Source: Fidelibacterota bacterium
Lineage (GTDB): Bacteria; Pseudomonadota; Alphaproteobacteria; Rhodospirillales; Rhodospirillaceae
Length of the DNA stretch: 64,000 nt
Direction of reading: 5' to 3'
Assembly: GCA_947472795.1 (NCBI GenBank)
Contig: CANJBL010000001.1
Span: 62,001-126,000, forward strand
Shown here: positions 42,809 to 52,825 of the stretch, piece by piece
How the letters are laid out: every line of letters begins with the position of its first letter
Numbering within the stretch: position 1 is the stretch's first letter
Notes under the pieces: generated by a model
What the model was told of the DNA's origin: nothing
The model's database searches: none
Seen by the model: the letters and a program-made list of their open reading frames with translations, nothing else
Program-made: the position numbers and the translations under genes

Positions 42809-44548
42809 ATGGATAACCGCAACACCATCCTCGCGATTCTGCTTTCCATCGGCATCCTTCTGGGGTGGCAGTTCTTCTTCGCACCCAAGACCACGCCGAC
42901 AAGCGACACGCCCCCGGCCACAGCACCCGCTGCTCCGCCCGCGACACCGGGCTCTGCAGATGGCAGTGCGGTGACGGCGCCCGCTGCCGGCGTGCCCACG
43001 GCGGAAACACCGGCCGTGCCCGAGAAACGCATCACCATCACCACGCCCTTCGTGCATGGCACGCTGTCGCTGACGGGCGGACGTTTTGATGACATCACAC
43101 TGGTGAACTACCGCGAGACACAAGACCCCGAAAGCCCGGCCATCGTGCTGCTGGCACCTGCCGCTACACCGAAGCCGTACTATGCCGAATGGGGTTGGAT
43201 CACCAACGACAGCAGCGTTGCCGTGCCCGGTCCCTCGACCATCTGGCAAACGGAAAATCCCGACGCAATGCTGACGGAGACAACACCCATTGTCCTCACC
43301 TGGGACAATGGGCAGGGCCTCGCCTTCAAGCGCACCATCCGCGCCGACAAGCAGTATCTGTTCACCATCGAGCAAAGCGTTGCCAACAGCGGCGGGAAGC
43401 CCGTGACCCTTTACCCCTACAGCCTCATCGCGCGCCTTGATCCGGTGACGAGCTCGACATTGGGCGCGGGCCATGAAGGCCCCCTCGGTGTCTTCGACCG
43501 CACGCTGAAAGAAGTGAAATACAGCGATCTGAAAAAGCGCGGACGCGACAGCATGGAGTCCGCGGGCGGTTGGATTGGCGTCACCGACAAGTACTGGCTG
43601 ACGGCCGTGTCCTTCGGGCCCAGCCTTAAAATCAGCGCCAATTACCACTACACCGATGTGAACGGCCACGAGCGCTATCAGACCGACCTGCGCGCCGATC
43701 CCATTACCGCAGGCCCCGGCGAGACCAAGAGCGTCACCGGCTTCCTGTTTGCCGGCGCCAAAGAATTGCAGCTTCTGGATGCTTATGCCGAAAACCCCGG
43801 CATCCCGCGCTTCGATCTGGCCATCGATTTCGGCTGGTACTACTTCCTGACCAAACCCTTCTTCCTCGCGCTGCGCTGGCTGCACGGAGTCATGGGTAAT
43901 TTTGGTTTGGCCATCATCGCCTTCTCTACTTTGGTGCGCATGCTGATGTTCCCGATCGCGAACAAGCAGTTCAACACCATGAACAAGATGAAGAAGCTGC
44001 AGCCGGAGATGAAACGCCTGCAGGAGAAACACGCCAACGACCGCACCAAGCTGAACCAGGAATTGATGGAGCTTTACAAGCGCGAGAAAGCCAACCCGTT
44101 GTCCGGCTGTCTGCCGATCCTGATTCAGATCCCGGTGTTCTATGCGCTTTATAAAGTGCTGTCGGTCACCATCGAGATGCGCCATGCGCCGTTCTTCGGT
44201 TGGGTCCACGACCTCTCGGCGCCGGACCCCACCAGCATCATCAATATCTTCGGCCTTCTGCCGTTCACGCCGCCGACGTTCATGCACGTCGTCAGCATTG
44301 GCGCCTGGCCCATCATCATGGGTGCCACCATGTGGATTCAGCAGCGCCTCTCGCCGCAGCCCGCCGATCCCATGCAGGCGCGCGTCATGATGCTGATGCC
44401 GCTCATCATCACGTTCGTACTGGCACCCTATGCCGCCGGGCTTGTGATCTACTGGGCGTGGAGCAACACCCTGGGCATCCTGCAGCAGTACGTTCTGTTG
44501 AAGCGCTCTGAAGCCGAAGCAACGCCACCGCCCGCAACCGTAGCCTGA
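42809..44548 (+). CDS. yidC: membrane protein insertase
   Basis: A 579-residue YidC, inserting and folding inner-membrane proteins alone or with Sec. One N-terminal membrane helix (about residues 7-23), a Pro/Ala/Thr linker, the large periplasmic P1 domain (about 70-340), and a C-terminal core of five helices (350-565) with HGVMGNFGLAIIAFSTLVRM, the cytoplasmic helical hairpin KMKKLQPEMKRLQEKH, PLSGCLPILIQIPVFYALY and VIYWAWSNTLGILQQY. Length and order match Gram-negative YidC. The stop overlaps the engB start by one base. Confidence 0.97.
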   Translation: MDNRNTILAILLSIGILLGWQFFFAPKTTPTSDTPPATAPAAPPATPGSADGSAVTAPAAGVPTAETPAVPEKRITITTPFVHGTLSLTGGRFDDITLVNYRETQDPESPAIVLLAPAATPKPYYAEWGWITNDSSVAVPGPSTIWQTENPDAMLTETTPIVLTWDNGQGLAFKRTIRADKQYLFTIEQSVANSGGKPVTLYPYSLIARLDPVTSSTLGAGHEGPLGVFDRTLKEVKYSDLKKRGRDSMESAGGWIGVTDKYWLTAVSFGPSLKISANYHYTDVNGHERYQTDLRADPITAGPGETKSVTGFLFAGAKELQLLDAYAENPGIPRFDLAIDFGWYYFLTKPFFLALRWLHGVMGNFGLAIIAFSTLVRMLMFPIANKQFNTMNKMKKLQPEMKRLQEKHANDRTKLNQELMELYKREKANPLSGCLPILIQIPVFYALYKVLSVTIEMRHAPFFGWVHDLSAPDPTSIINIFGLLPFTPPTFMHVVSIGAWPIIMGATMWIQQRLSPQPADPMQARVMMLMPLIITFVLAPYAAGLVIYWAWSNTLGILQQYVLLKRSEAEATPPPATVA

Positions 44549-45204
44549 TGGCAGAAACCACCCTTAATCCAGCCTTCAAACCTGAGGTCGTGGAAACCGG
44601 CCGCAGGCTCTTCGCGCGCGACTGTGAATTCATGCGCGGCGTGCTGAAGCTGGAGCAGATGCCCGATACCGCGATCCCGGAGATCACGTTCGCCGGCCGG
44701 TCCAATGTGGGCAAATCCAGCCTGGTCAACGCGCTCACAGGGCGCAAGACCCTCGCGCGCACGTCCGTGACTCCGGGCCGCACGCAAGAGATCAATTTCT
44801 TCGATCTGGACCACCGGCTGATCATGACCGATTTGCCGGGTTATGGATTCGCGCAAGCGCCCAAGGACACGGTCGCCGGCTGGACCGACGTCATCAAACT
44901 CTATCTCAAGGGCCGCCCGCCCCTGCGCCGCGCCCTGGTGCTGATCGACTCGCGCCACGGCCTCAAGGACCTGGACCGCGAGATCATGAAGCTGATGGAT
45001 GACTCGGCGGTGAATTATCAGATCGTGCTCACCAAGGCCGACAAAGTGAAGCCCGGCCCGCTGGCCACGACCAAGGCCAGCATCGCCAAGGAATTGACGG
45101 AGTACGTGGCCGCCCATCCCGATATTCTGGTGACCAGCGCCAGCGACGGATTTGGCCTCGCCGAGGTGCGTGCCGCCTTGTCAGAACTGGCCCTGCCAGA
45201 GTAA
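44548..45204 (+). CDS. engB: ribosome biogenesis GTPase EngB (YihA/YsxC)
   Basis: A 218-residue GTPase required for 50S subunit assembly. G1 is [14 protein letters not shown] (about residue 51), G2 lies around [16 protein letters not shown]3 is DLPGYGFA, G4 is LTKADK, and TSASDGFG ends the domain. Length is usual. Translationally coupled to yidC (TGATG). Confidence 0.96.
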   Translation: MAETTLNPAFKPEVVETGRRLFARDCEFMRGVLKLEQMPDTAIPEITFAGRSNVGKSSLVNALTGRKTLARTSVTPGRTQEINFFDLDHRLIMTDLPGYGFAQAPKDTVAGWTDVIKLYLKGRPPLRRALVLIDSRHGLKDLDREIMKLMDDSAVNYQIVLTKADKVKPGPLATTKASIAKELTEYVAAHPDILVTSASDGFGLAEVRAALSELALPE

Positions 45205-45242
45205 CAAGTTCAGCGAAGCTGGAACCAGGAGCGCTGCCGCCC

Positions 45243-46151
45243 ATGCCCGCCGATTCGAAAACCGACCAGGATATTTGGCTGGAGAAGGCCGGGATTTTGG
45301 CCGAGGCCCTGCCGTTCATGCGCGAGCATTCCGGCGAGACCGTGTGCGTGAAATACGGCGGCCATGCCATGGGTGATGACAAGGTTGCCGAGCGTTTCGC
45401 CCGCGACATCGTCCTCTTGAAGCAGGTCGGCATCAATCCCATCGTCGTCCACGGCGGTGGTCCTCAGATTGGCGCCATGCTCGACCGCCTCAAGATCAAG
45501 AGCGAGTTCATCGATGGCCTGCGCGTCACCGATGCGGCCACGGTGGAGATCGTGGAGATGGTGTTGTGCGGCTCCATCAATAAACAGATCGTCTCAGCCA
45601 TCAACAAGGCGGGGGGCTTTGCTGTCGGCATGTCGGGCAAGGACGGCAACCTCATCAAGGCGCGCAAATTGCGCCGCTCGAAGAAAGACCCGGGCTCCAA
45701 CATCGAGAAGATCCTCGACCTCGGTTTCGTCGGCGAGCCCTACGAGATCAACCCGCACATCCTCGACACCTTTGAAGAATCCGACATCATTCCCGTCATT
45801 GCGCCCATCGGCATCGGCCCCAACGGCGAGACCTTCAACATCAACGCCGACACTGTCGCCGGCGCCATCGCCGGGGCTGCGGGTGCCGCGCGCCTCTTGA
45901 TGCTGACTGACGTGCCTGGCGTGCTTGATGATACGGGACGCCTGATCAAGGAAATGACCGTCGAGCGCGCCAAGACTCTGATCCAGTCCGGCACCATCTC
46001 CGGCGGCATGATCCCCAAGGTCGAGACCTGCCTGGAAGCCGTGGAACTGGGTGTGGAAGGTGCGGTCATCATCGACGGCCGCGTACCGCACGCCGTGCTT
46101 CTGGAATTGTTCACGCCCTCTGGCGCCGGCACGCTGATCCGTGCCCGATAA
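45243..46151 (+). CDS. argB: acetylglutamate kinase
   Basis: A 302-residue amino acid kinase catalysing the second step of arginine synthesis. [12 protein letters not shown] binds ATP phosphate, [13 protein letters not shown] and [18 protein letters not shown] bind the substrate, and [13 protein letters not shown] and [16 protein letters not shown] are family-specific. AGGAG precedes the ATG. The C-terminus overlaps the next gene by 11 bases. Confidence 0.97.
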   Translation: MPADSKTDQDIWLEKAGILAEALPFMREHSGETVCVKYGGHAMGDDKVAERFARDIVLLKQVGINPIVVHGGGPQIGAMLDRLKIKSEFIDGLRVTDAATVEIVEMVLCGSINKQIVSAINKAGGFAVGMSGKDGNLIKARKLRRSKKDPGSNIEKILDLGFVGEPYEINPHILDTFEESDIIPVIAPIGIGPNGETFNINADTVAGAIAGAAGAARLLMLTDVPGVLDDTGRLIKEMTVERAKTLIQSGTISGGMIPKVETCLEAVELGVEGAVIIDGRVPHAVLLELFTPSGAGTLIRAR

Positions 46152-46836
46152 GAACGGCGCGCATCCCGCGCCCGGGTTCGATCACATCGACACCTGGGTC
46201 TTCGATCTCGACAACACGCTCTATCCGGCGGCGTCGCATCTGTTCCCGCAGATCCAACACCGCATGAATTCCTACATCGTCGAGCACCTCAAAATGCCGA
46301 TGGAAGACGCCTTCGTCCTGCGTCGGCGTTATTACCTGCAATACGGAACGACCCTGCGCGGCTTGATGCTGAACCACGACATTAAGCCCGAAGGCTTCCT
46401 CGACTATGTGCACGACATCGATCATTCGGTGCTGGCGATAAACCCGCTGCTGGACGCGGCCCTCGGCCGGCTTCCGGGCCGCAAGATCATCTATACCAAC
46501 GGCTCAGAACGTCATGCGGTGAAGGTGCTCGATAGGCTCGGCATCAGCCGGCACTTCGAAAGCATCTACGACATCTGCGCCAGCGATTATATTCCCAAGC
46601 CGGATCCTGCCGCCTACGACGGCCTGGTCGCGCGCCACAACATCGCACCCGCCAAATCCATCATGTTCGAGGATATCCACATCAACTTGAAACCGGCGGC
46701 GGCCTTGGGCATGGCGACGGTGTGGGTGCATCACGGCGAGAAACCCGCCAAGCCCGACGAGGACCTGAGCCACTGCATGTACGTTACGGATGATCTGGTG
46801 GGCTGGCTGGACAAGGCCGTTCCGAAGCGCCCTTAA
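46141..46836 (+). CDS. HAD-family pyrimidine 5'-nucleotidase (SDT1-like)
   Basis: A 231-residue HAD phosphatase. The nucleophile motif is [11 protein letters not shown], motif II is IIYTNGS, the Lys is in [10 protein letters not shown], and the metal Asp is in [18 protein letters not shown]; a helical cap with [16 protein letters not shown] is typical of the SDT1 type that dephosphorylates pyrimidine monophosphates. GTG start inside the end of argB, an arrangement common in alphaproteobacteria. It shares four bases with the convergent DUF2336 gene. Confidence 0.88.
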   Translation: MPDKNGAHPAPGFDHIDTWVFDLDNTLYPAASHLFPQIQHRMNSYIVEHLKMPMEDAFVLRRRYYLQYGTTLRGLMLNHDIKPEGFLDYVHDIDHSVLAINPLLDAALGRLPGRKIIYTNGSERHAVKVLDRLGISRHFESIYDICASDYIPKPDPAAYDGLVARHNIAPAKSIMFEDIHINLKPAAALGMATVWVHHGEKPAKPDEDLSHCMYVTDDLVGWLDKAVPKRP

Positions 46837-48128
46837 GAGACCGCCGCTTTTCCCTCGGCGACATCCTTGAACATGTCGAGCTGCCACTCGAGCTCGGCTT
46901 CGGTGGAATCGAAGCCGCCGCCGGCGCGCGGCTTGATGACCGCATCGGGCGTCACACGCGCCACCTTCACTTGCAGCTGCACGGCATCCTCGGCGCTGAA
47001 ATCCGCTGCCCAGGCCACGGCCAGCATGCCCTTGGCGCTGGCAGCCCGCACCACTTCGGCCACGGCCTTTACCGGCAAATCGGCAAGGCGCGCGAGCGAT
47101 GCCACCACCAGCGGCGTCACACCTTCCGCAGCGAGGATGAGGATATACGCCGGGTTAAGCTTACCGGCCCCGGCTAGGGTGTCGACTTGGCGGCCGGCCA
47201 TGCGCAAGGCGTCCTCGGCCAAAGCCGCATGGGGATCGTCGGGCGCGAGACCGCTCTTACCGTCTTCGCGCCGCAGCTTTTCGCGCACGATCTTGGTGAG
47301 GATGATAGCGGTTTCCGTATCGATGTCGGTGCGCGCCGCAAGATTTTGGATGAAAGAATCGGCGACGAATTCGGCGATACGCAACGCCGCGCGTGCGTTC
47401 AAGGTGGGCCGGTGCACCAGCGGCTCATGCCAGGAGGCCTGCCGGGGCGCGGCGTCAATAATGGCGTCCAGCGTCTCTTCGCGGATTTGAGCGCTCGCGT
47501 TCTTCAACAAGGCGGTAATGGCATCGACATTGCCGGTGCCGACAATGGCATTTGAAACTTCTTCACCGACGTTGATGCGCCGGGAGATGGCGGCCAGCTG
47601 CGCCGTCATGGGGCTCGCCAGGATAACGGCCTGCAAGTCCTCATCCGTCAGCACCGGCGAGAATTCCAGCATCGGCGCCGAGACGGACGCTTCTGTGTCC
47701 ATGGCGAGCGTGAAGACCACGTCATGCGGCGCGTCGGGCAGTGCTTTCAAAGCTTCCGCCAAGGCACGGCGCACACGGGGCAACTGGTCGCGCGCGAGCA
47801 ACGTGAGCACCTGATGGATCGTGCGCCAGGCTTTGGCCTGCTGGTCCTGGGACAACCCGGGCACAAGGCGTCCCACACGGTCGGCGAGATCGTGACGCAC
47901 ATCTTCGCTCTCGTCGCTGGCCAGCAGCAGTGACGCTTTGAAAGGCGCTGCCGCATTTACCGCGAGCGCGCGCCGCACCGTGGTATCGGGATCGCGCGCG
48001 AGGAAGTAAAGGATCTCGGGCTCGAGATCATCGCGCGCAGCCAGGGTGAGCCGCACGGCGGGATCGGGATGATCGAGCAGCGCGCGCGCTTGCTCATAGG
48101 TCACCCGCTGACCGGAAAGGCCCAACAT
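46833..48128 (-). CDS. DUF2336 helical-repeat protein
   Basis: A 431-residue protein made of HEAT-like helical repeats (HPDPAVRLTLAARDDLEPEI, ARDPDTTVRRALAVNAAAP, SDESEDVRHDLADRVGRLV), the hallmark of DUF2336, an alphaproteobacterial family of unknown function. A GTG two codons upstream is an alternative start. No signal or membrane helix. It follows the PAS/GGDEF gene by 45 bases on the same strand, so the two may form a signalling unit. Confidence 0.85.
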   Translation of the reverse strand: MLGLSGQRVTYEQARALLDHPDPAVRLTLAARDDLEPEILYFLARDPDTTVRRALAVNAAAPFKASLLLASDESEDVRHDLADRVGRLVPGLSQDQQAKAWRTIHQVLTLLARDQLPRVRRALAEALKALPDAPHDVVFTLAMDTEASVSAPMLEFSPVLTDEDLQAVILASPMTAQLAAISRRINVGEEVSNAIVGTGNVDAITALLKNASAQIREETLDAIIDAAPRQASWHEPLVHRPTLNARAALRIAEFVADSFIQNLAARTDIDTETAIILTKIVREKLRREDGKSGLAPDDPHAALAEDALRMAGRQVDTLAGAGKLNPAYILILAAEGVTPLVVASLARLADLPVKAVAEVVRAASAKGMLAVAWAADFSAEDAVQLQVKVARVTPDAVIKPRAGGGFDSTEAELEWQLDMFKDVAEGKAAVS

Positions 48129-48173
48129 GTGCACCAGGCGCTTTCGTTGGTGTCATGGCTGAGGGCCCGGCAC

Positions 48174-49958
48174 TCATGCGGTGGCCTCGATCGGCGCCGG
48201 ACCGGGCGCAATGCTGAACGAGCCTTTGCCGCCGCGCTTGGCGTGGTACATGGCCTCATCGGCGCGCGCGAGCAATCCGTCCATGTCATCGCTGTCCTGC
48301 GGATGCCAAACAGCGATGCCAATAGACATGCCCACCGGCCGGTCCGGGCTGCCAGACAAATGATGAAGCTGGCCGATGCGCTCCAGGAACTGCGTGGCAC
48401 GGGTCTTGGCGATGGTGAGATCAGCGCCGTTCAGCCACACGGCGAACTCATCTCCGCCCAGGCGCGCGACGGCGTCGGTGGGGCGGGTCTGCTGCAAGAG
48501 AATATCGCGGACCTTCAAAAGAAGGTCATCGCCGGCTTGATGCCCGCGGATATCGTTGACGCACTTGAAGTTGTCGAGATCCACATACATCAGCACGGCT
48601 TTGCCGCCTTCGCGTTTCAGGCGCGAGAGGAACCGGCGCAGCCCGTCCATGAAGGCGCCGCGGTTGAGCAGGCCGGTCAGGGCATCGGTGCGCGATATTT
48701 TCAGCACATGCTCATGATGCGTAAACTGCTCGATGGTGATGCCCACCTGGTTGGCGATGTCGCCAATGAGCAGGCGGTCGTCGTCGCTCCAGGCGCCGCG
48801 TTCCACGGGCCGCCACAACACGACAGCGCCGTTGGACTCACCTTGATAGCGCGCGGGCGCTGCCAGCACCTGACGTCCGCCGAGCAGAAGTTCTACCGCG
48901 CCGGCACCACCGGCGATGGTGGCGAGCACGGGCGCGGCCTGGGCCGCGTTGAGGTCGCCGTACTTTGCCGCGAGTTGATAACCGGGCGTCGCGCTGGGAG
49001 CGGGCGTCACGCCCGGCGCGGGTGCTGCGATAGCGTCGGCGCTGATGCCGCGGAAAATGTGGCAATGCTCGGCGCCCAAGCCCTTGGCCAAGGCTTCGGC
49101 GGCGACGCTCAGCATAGCTTCGGGGTTCACCTCGTCGCGGAAGGCGCGCACGATACGCGTCAGAACACGCTCTCTATTGCGCACACGGGTCAGCGTGGCT
49201 TCACGGTCGCGCGTCTCGGTGACGTCGCGGCAAACACCGCGCGCGCCGACCCAATCGCCGTCCTTGGTGAACAGCGGCATGGCCGAGATGACGACACAAG
49301 CCGAGCGGCCATCGCTGCGGCGCAACCAGCACTCTTCGTTCTCGATGCGGCGCTGGGTGAAAAAAGGATTGTCGCTCGCCGACGCGGCGTCGTTCATCAT
49401 CAGGGTATCGGGCCTCAAGACCATGAGCCCGTCAGCGGTATAACCGAGTGCCCCGCGCGGCGGCACAAAGACAAAACGCTGATCGGCGCCCACTTCCCAA
49501 GCGAAGTCGGCCGAGATATCGATGAAGTCCTTATAGCGCCGGCGGCTATCGACCAATGCTAAGCGCAGCGACGTATCGAGGGTGAGATCGCGCACGAACA
49601 GCAGCGTGCCCTGGTTCTCATCGAGCGGCACAAGTGTCACTTGGAGATTCTGCATGCGCTCGCCGTGGCCCACATCAACCATATCGACCAGCGCACGGTC
49701 GGCGCTCTTGGACTTGGCCGCGGCTGTAGCCAGGCGGCCCACATCTTCCAAGGAGAGACGTGTGGCAAACTCCGTGGCGACAGGATTGGCGGCTTCGATC
49801 TTGCCGTCTGGCCTCACGCAGAAGACGGCTTCTTCATATCTCTGTAAGGCAGCAGCAGAGACACCTAGCGGTCGCAGCGCGGATGACGGTTGCGCCTGCG
49901 GTGAAGGCGACTGAGATGGCGACTGAGAAGCCGGTGCGTCGGCGCGATCGAGCGCCAT
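48174..49958 (-). CDS. diguanylate cyclase with PAS and GAF-like sensor domains
   Basis: A 594-residue cytoplasmic protein. A Ser/Pro/Gln linker is followed by PAS-like domains (about 40-130 and 145-260, the latter ending MPLFTKDGDWVGARGVCRDV), a GAF-like region (about 275-420) and a GGDEF domain (about 430-585). The active-site signature ARLGGDEFAVWL is intact, and DALTGLLNRGAFMDGLRRF starts the domain, so it should make cyclic di-GMP. No EAL domain. The allosteric I-site RxxD upstream of GGDEF is not obvious, implying weak product inhibition. Confidence 0.9.
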   Translation of the reverse strand: MALDRADAPASQSPSQSPSPQAQPSSALRPLGVSAAALQRYEEAVFCVRPDGKIEAANPVATEFATRLSLEDVGRLATAAAKSKSADRALVDMVDVGHGERMQNLQVTLVPLDENQGTLLFVRDLTLDTSLRLALVDSRRRYKDFIDISADFAWEVGADQRFVFVPPRGALGYTADGLMVLRPDTLMMNDAASASDNPFFTQRRIENEECWLRRSDGRSACVVISAMPLFTKDGDWVGARGVCRDVTETRDREATLTRVRNRERVLTRIVRAFRDEVNPEAMLSVAAEALAKGLGAEHCHIFRGISADAIAAPAPGVTPAPSATPGYQLAAKYGDLNAAQAAPVLATIAGGAGAVELLLGGRQVLAAPARYQGESNGAVVLWRPVERGAWSDDDRLLIGDIANQVGITIEQFTHHEHVLKISRTDALTGLLNRGAFMDGLRRFLSRLKREGGKAVLMYVDLDNFKCVNDIRGHQAGDDLLLKVRDILLQQTRPTDAVARLGGDEFAVWLNGADLTIAKTRATQFLERIGQLHHLSGSPDRPVGMSIGIAVWHPQDSDDMDGLLARADEAMYHAKRGGKGSFSIAPGPAPIEATA

Positions 49959-50172
49959 GGTTCATTCCCCCAAAAAACATCTGCCGGTCATCCTGACCCG
50001 CAGTCGCCACGCTCACGCGAGACCTTAGAAGTTTCGAGTGAAACGAATATTACTCTGGCCGGCCCGCTCAAGCTACAGCGTTGCCCGTCGCGAGGCAGGC
50101 TTTCAGCCGTAAAATCCTGGCCAGCCTTTGACTTAAAGGCTCAAAAAACCGGAATCCGCGTGCGCCTCGGCG

Positions 50173-50200
50173 TTGACTCGCTCCCGCCAGAGGCTATGTT
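50173..50200 (+). promoter_or_regulatory. likely promoter of dapD
   Basis: TTGACT (50173-50178) and TATGTT (50195-50200) are separated by 16 bases, giving a start near 50207 and a ~38-base leader. The rest of the 286-base gap from 49959 holds a GTTTC/GAAAC inverted repeat near 50029-50042 that could serve the divergent GGDEF gene. Confidence 0.6.
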
Positions 50201-50244
50201 TTGGCGCAACTATAGTCTCGCCGCCCAAAAATCCGGAAATATCC

Positions 50245-51084
50245 ATGCAAGTCAATGAGTTAATGTCGTCTGTCGCGGCGGCTTGGAATACCCGCGACAG
50301 CTTGAGCCCCGCCACGCAGGGCCCCGTCCGCGAGGCCGTCGCGCAGGCGCTGGCTCTGCTCGACCGGGGCGAAGTGCGCGTGGCCGAGAAGAAAGACGGC
50401 CGCTGGGTCGTCCATGAATGGCTCAAGAAGGCTGTGCTGCTGTCGTTCCGGCTTAACGACAATGCCATCATGCCCGGACCCGGTGTCTCCAACTGGTTCG
50501 ACAAGGTGCCCTCCAAGTTCGCGGGCTGGGACGAGAAGCGTTTCCGTGACGCCGGCTTCCGCGCCGTGCCCGGCTGCGTGGCGCGTCACTCGGCCTATAT
50601 CGCGCGCGGCGTGGTGCTGATGCCGTCCTTCGTCAATGTCGGAGCCTATGTTGATTCCGGCACCATGGTCGACACGTGGGCCACAGTCGGTTCGTGCGCG
50701 CAGATCGGCAAGAACGTGCACCTCTCGGGCGGCGTCGGCATTGGCGGCGTGCTTGAGCCTTTACAAGCCGCCCCTGTCATCATTGAAGACAACTGCTTCA
50801 TCGGCGCGCGTTCGGAAGTGGTCGAGGGCGTCATCGTCGAGGAGGGCGCGGTGCTTTCCATGGGCGTGTTCATCAGCGCCACCACCAAGATCATCGACCG
50901 CGCCACCGGCGAAACTTTTGTCGGGCGCGTGCCGGCTTACAGCGTCGTCGTGCCGGGGGCCTTGCCCGGCAAGCCGCTGCCCAACGGCAATCCTGGCCCG
51001 AGCTTGAGCTGCGCGGTCATCGTCAAGCGTGTCGATGCCCAAACGCGTTCCAAAGTTTCCATCAACGAACTGCTACGCGATTGA
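50245..51084 (+). CDS. dapD: tetrahydrodipicolinate N-succinyltransferase
   Basis: A 279-residue left-handed beta-helix enzyme of the succinylase route to lysine and diaminopimelate. The N-terminal helical domain includes [14 protein letters not shown]; the hexapeptide-repeat region (about 110-240) has [19 protein letters not shown] before it and [20 protein letters not shown] and [16 protein letters not shown] within it. ATG at 50245 matches the family start. dapE follows with overlapping stop and start codons. Confidence 0.96.
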   Translation: MQVNELMSSVAAAWNTRDSLSPATQGPVREAVAQALALLDRGEVRVAEKKDGRWVVHEWLKKAVLLSFRLNDNAIMPGPGVSNWFDKVPSKFAGWDEKRFRDAGFRAVPGCVARHSAYIARGVVLMPSFVNVGAYVDSGTMVDTWATVGSCAQIGKNVHLSGGVGIGGVLEPLQAAPVIIEDNCFIGARSEVVEGVIVEEGAVLSMGVFISATTKIIDRATGETFVGRVPAYSVVVPGALPGKPLPNGNPGPSLSCAVIVKRVDAQTRSKVSINELLRD

Positions 51085-52235
51085 GCAACCCGGCCCTCAC
51101 CGATGCGCTGCCTCTCGCGCAAGACCTGATCCGCAAGCCCAGCGTCACACCGCGTGATGAAGGGGCTTTGGACGTTCTGCAGAAGGCCCTCGCGGCGCTG
51201 GGCTTTACCTGCGAGCGCATGCGCTTCGAAGGTGACGGCGGTGAGCCCATCGACAATCTCTATGCTCGCCTGGGAACAGCCGCGCCCAATTTTTGTTTCG
51301 CCGGACACACGGACGTGGTGCCCGTGGGCAATGGATGGACGGCCGAGCCCTTCGCCGGCGATGTGATCGACGGTCATTTGTACGGGCGCGGCGCCGCCGA
51401 TATGAAAGGCGCCATTGCCGCTTTCGTGGCGGCCACGGCCCGGTTCCTGAAAGACAGCAAACCCCCGGGTTCTATCAGTCTGCTCATCACCGGCGACGAG
51501 GAAGGCGATGCCATCAACGGCACGGTGAAGATGCTGGCGCGGCTGAAAGAGCGCGGCGAGAAGCTCGATGTCTGCGTGGTGGGTGAGCCGACCAATCCGA
51601 CGAAACTTGGCGAGATGATCAAGATCGGCCGGCGCGGCAGCCTGACCGCGAAGCTCACGGTCTTCGGCACGCAAGGTCATTCCGCTTATCCCCACCTCGC
51701 CGACAACCCTATCCCTCGTCTGATGAAGATGCTGGCGGCCATTACCGACAAACCGCTGGATCAAGGCACCGCGCACTTCCAGGCCTCGACCCTTGCCATC
51801 ACCACGGTCGATGTGGGCAACACAGCCTCCAATGTGATCCCGGCGCAAGCAAAAGCCGCCTTCAACATCCGCTTCAACGATGGCCACAGCGGTGCCAGCC
51901 TCATCGCCTGGTTGCGCAAAACCTTCGATACAGCCGCCAAGGATCAATACGAGCTGACCGCGCGCATCTCGGGCGAATCCTTCCTGACGCCACCGGGTAC
52001 GCTCAGCACGCTTGTGGCCGATGCGGTGAAGGATGTTCTGGGCGTCACACCCGAGCTTTCCACCACCGGCGGCACCTCCGACGCGCGCTTCATTAAGGAT
52101 GCCTGCCCCGTGTGCGAGTTCGGTATGGTGGGCCTCAGCATGCACAAGGCCGACGAGCGGTGTGCGCTGACCGACTTGGAAAACTTGACGGCCATTTATC
52201 ATAAGGTTCTGTCGCGATATTTCGCGCAGGCCTAA
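51081..52235 (+). CDS. dapE: succinyl-diaminopimelate desuccinylase
   Basis: A 384-residue M20-family zinc peptidase that removes succinate from N-succinyl-L,L-diaminopimelate. [11 protein letters not shown] and [14 protein letters not shown] supply zinc ligands (about residues 72-112), [13 protein letters not shown] the catalytic Glu pair, and [13 protein letters not shown] and GLSMHKADE the C-terminal ligands. The only start that keeps the family N-terminus is TTG overlapping the dapD stop (TTGA), so expression depends on translational coupling to dapD. Confidence 0.95.
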   Translation: MSNPALTDALPLAQDLIRKPSVTPRDEGALDVLQKALAALGFTCERMRFEGDGGEPIDNLYARLGTAAPNFCFAGHTDVVPVGNGWTAEPFAGDVIDGHLYGRGAADMKGAIAAFVAATARFLKDSKPPGSISLLITGDEEGDAINGTVKMLARLKERGEKLDVCVVGEPTNPTKLGEMIKIGRRGSLTAKLTVFGTQGHSAYPHLADNPIPRLMKMLAAITDKPLDQGTAHFQASTLAITTVDVGNTASNVIPAQAKAAFNIRFNDGHSGASLIAWLRKTFDTAAKDQYELTARISGESFLTPPGTLSTLVADAVKDVLGVTPELSTTGGTSDARFIKDACPVCEFGMVGLSMHKADERCALTDLENLTAIYHKVLSRYFAQA

Positions 52236-52261
52236 CCCGACGCTTAGGTGCGGTGCGCGCG

Positions 52262-52825
52262 ATGATCTCCATAAGGCAGCTGGCCGGCGCACTGAATGGC
52301 TTGTGGCTGCTTTACAAGTTCGACGCCCGTGCCTGGGATTATTTTGACAGAAGCCAGCAAGGATTCTGGGCCTCGTTCATCGTTGCGGTTGCGCTGGCGC
52401 CGGTGCAAATCGCCCACCGCCTGCTGCAATTTTCGCCCAAGGCCGGCGGCCTCGACTTCGTGCCCTATGCCGTGGTGCAGGTCCTCTCTTACAGCCTGAC
52501 CTGGACGCTGTTCCCATTTCTCATGCTCTTCATCGCCCGCCTTTTGGAGCGCGAGTCGCGTTACTTCGCTTATATGGTTCCCTACAATTGGATGCAGCTG
52601 CCGTTGGCTGTGCCGCTGTTCACGCTGCAATTGCTGACCGACGTGCACCTCTTGCCGCCGGCGGTCCTGGGCTTTCTCAACCCCGTCGTGATGGTGGCTT
52701 TCATTGTCTATGGCACCTTCGTGGCCGGAATCGGCCTGCAAGTGGCCACGGGCACGGCTTTGGGTCTGGTGGTGCTGGATTATGTCGTAGGTCTTTTGGC
52801 CGACGGCATGATTGGCAAAATCTAA
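52262..52825 (+). CDS. hypothetical multi-pass membrane protein
   Basis: A 187-residue protein (190 if the GTG at 52253 is used) with about four hydrophobic stretches (roughly residues 35-55, 70-95, 105-135, 140-175). FDARAWDYFDRSQQGFWASF near the N-terminus and the overall pattern recall small alphaproteobacterial membrane proteins found beside dapE and truA, but I cannot name a family. It lies 26 bases after dapE and shares four bases with the convergent truA stop. Confidence 0.7.
   Translation: MISIRQLAGALNGLWLLYKFDARAWDYFDRSQQGFWASFIVAVALAPVQIAHRLLQFSPKAGGLDFVPYAVVQVLSYSLTWTLFPFLMLFIARLLERESRYFAYMVPYNWMQLPLAVPLFTLQLLTDVHLLPPAVLGFLNPVVMVAFIVYGTFVAGIGLQVATGTALGLVVLDYVVGLLADGMIGKI

Noticed and set aside
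42641-44287. 548-codon open frame antisense to yidC and yidD
   Set aside because: yidC is certain on the other strand; the antisense product is low-complexity and would overlap two essential genes.
50937-52292. 451-codon open frame antisense to dapD and dapE
   Set aside because: dapE motifs are complete on the plus strand; the antisense frame has no domain signature and no ribosome binding site.
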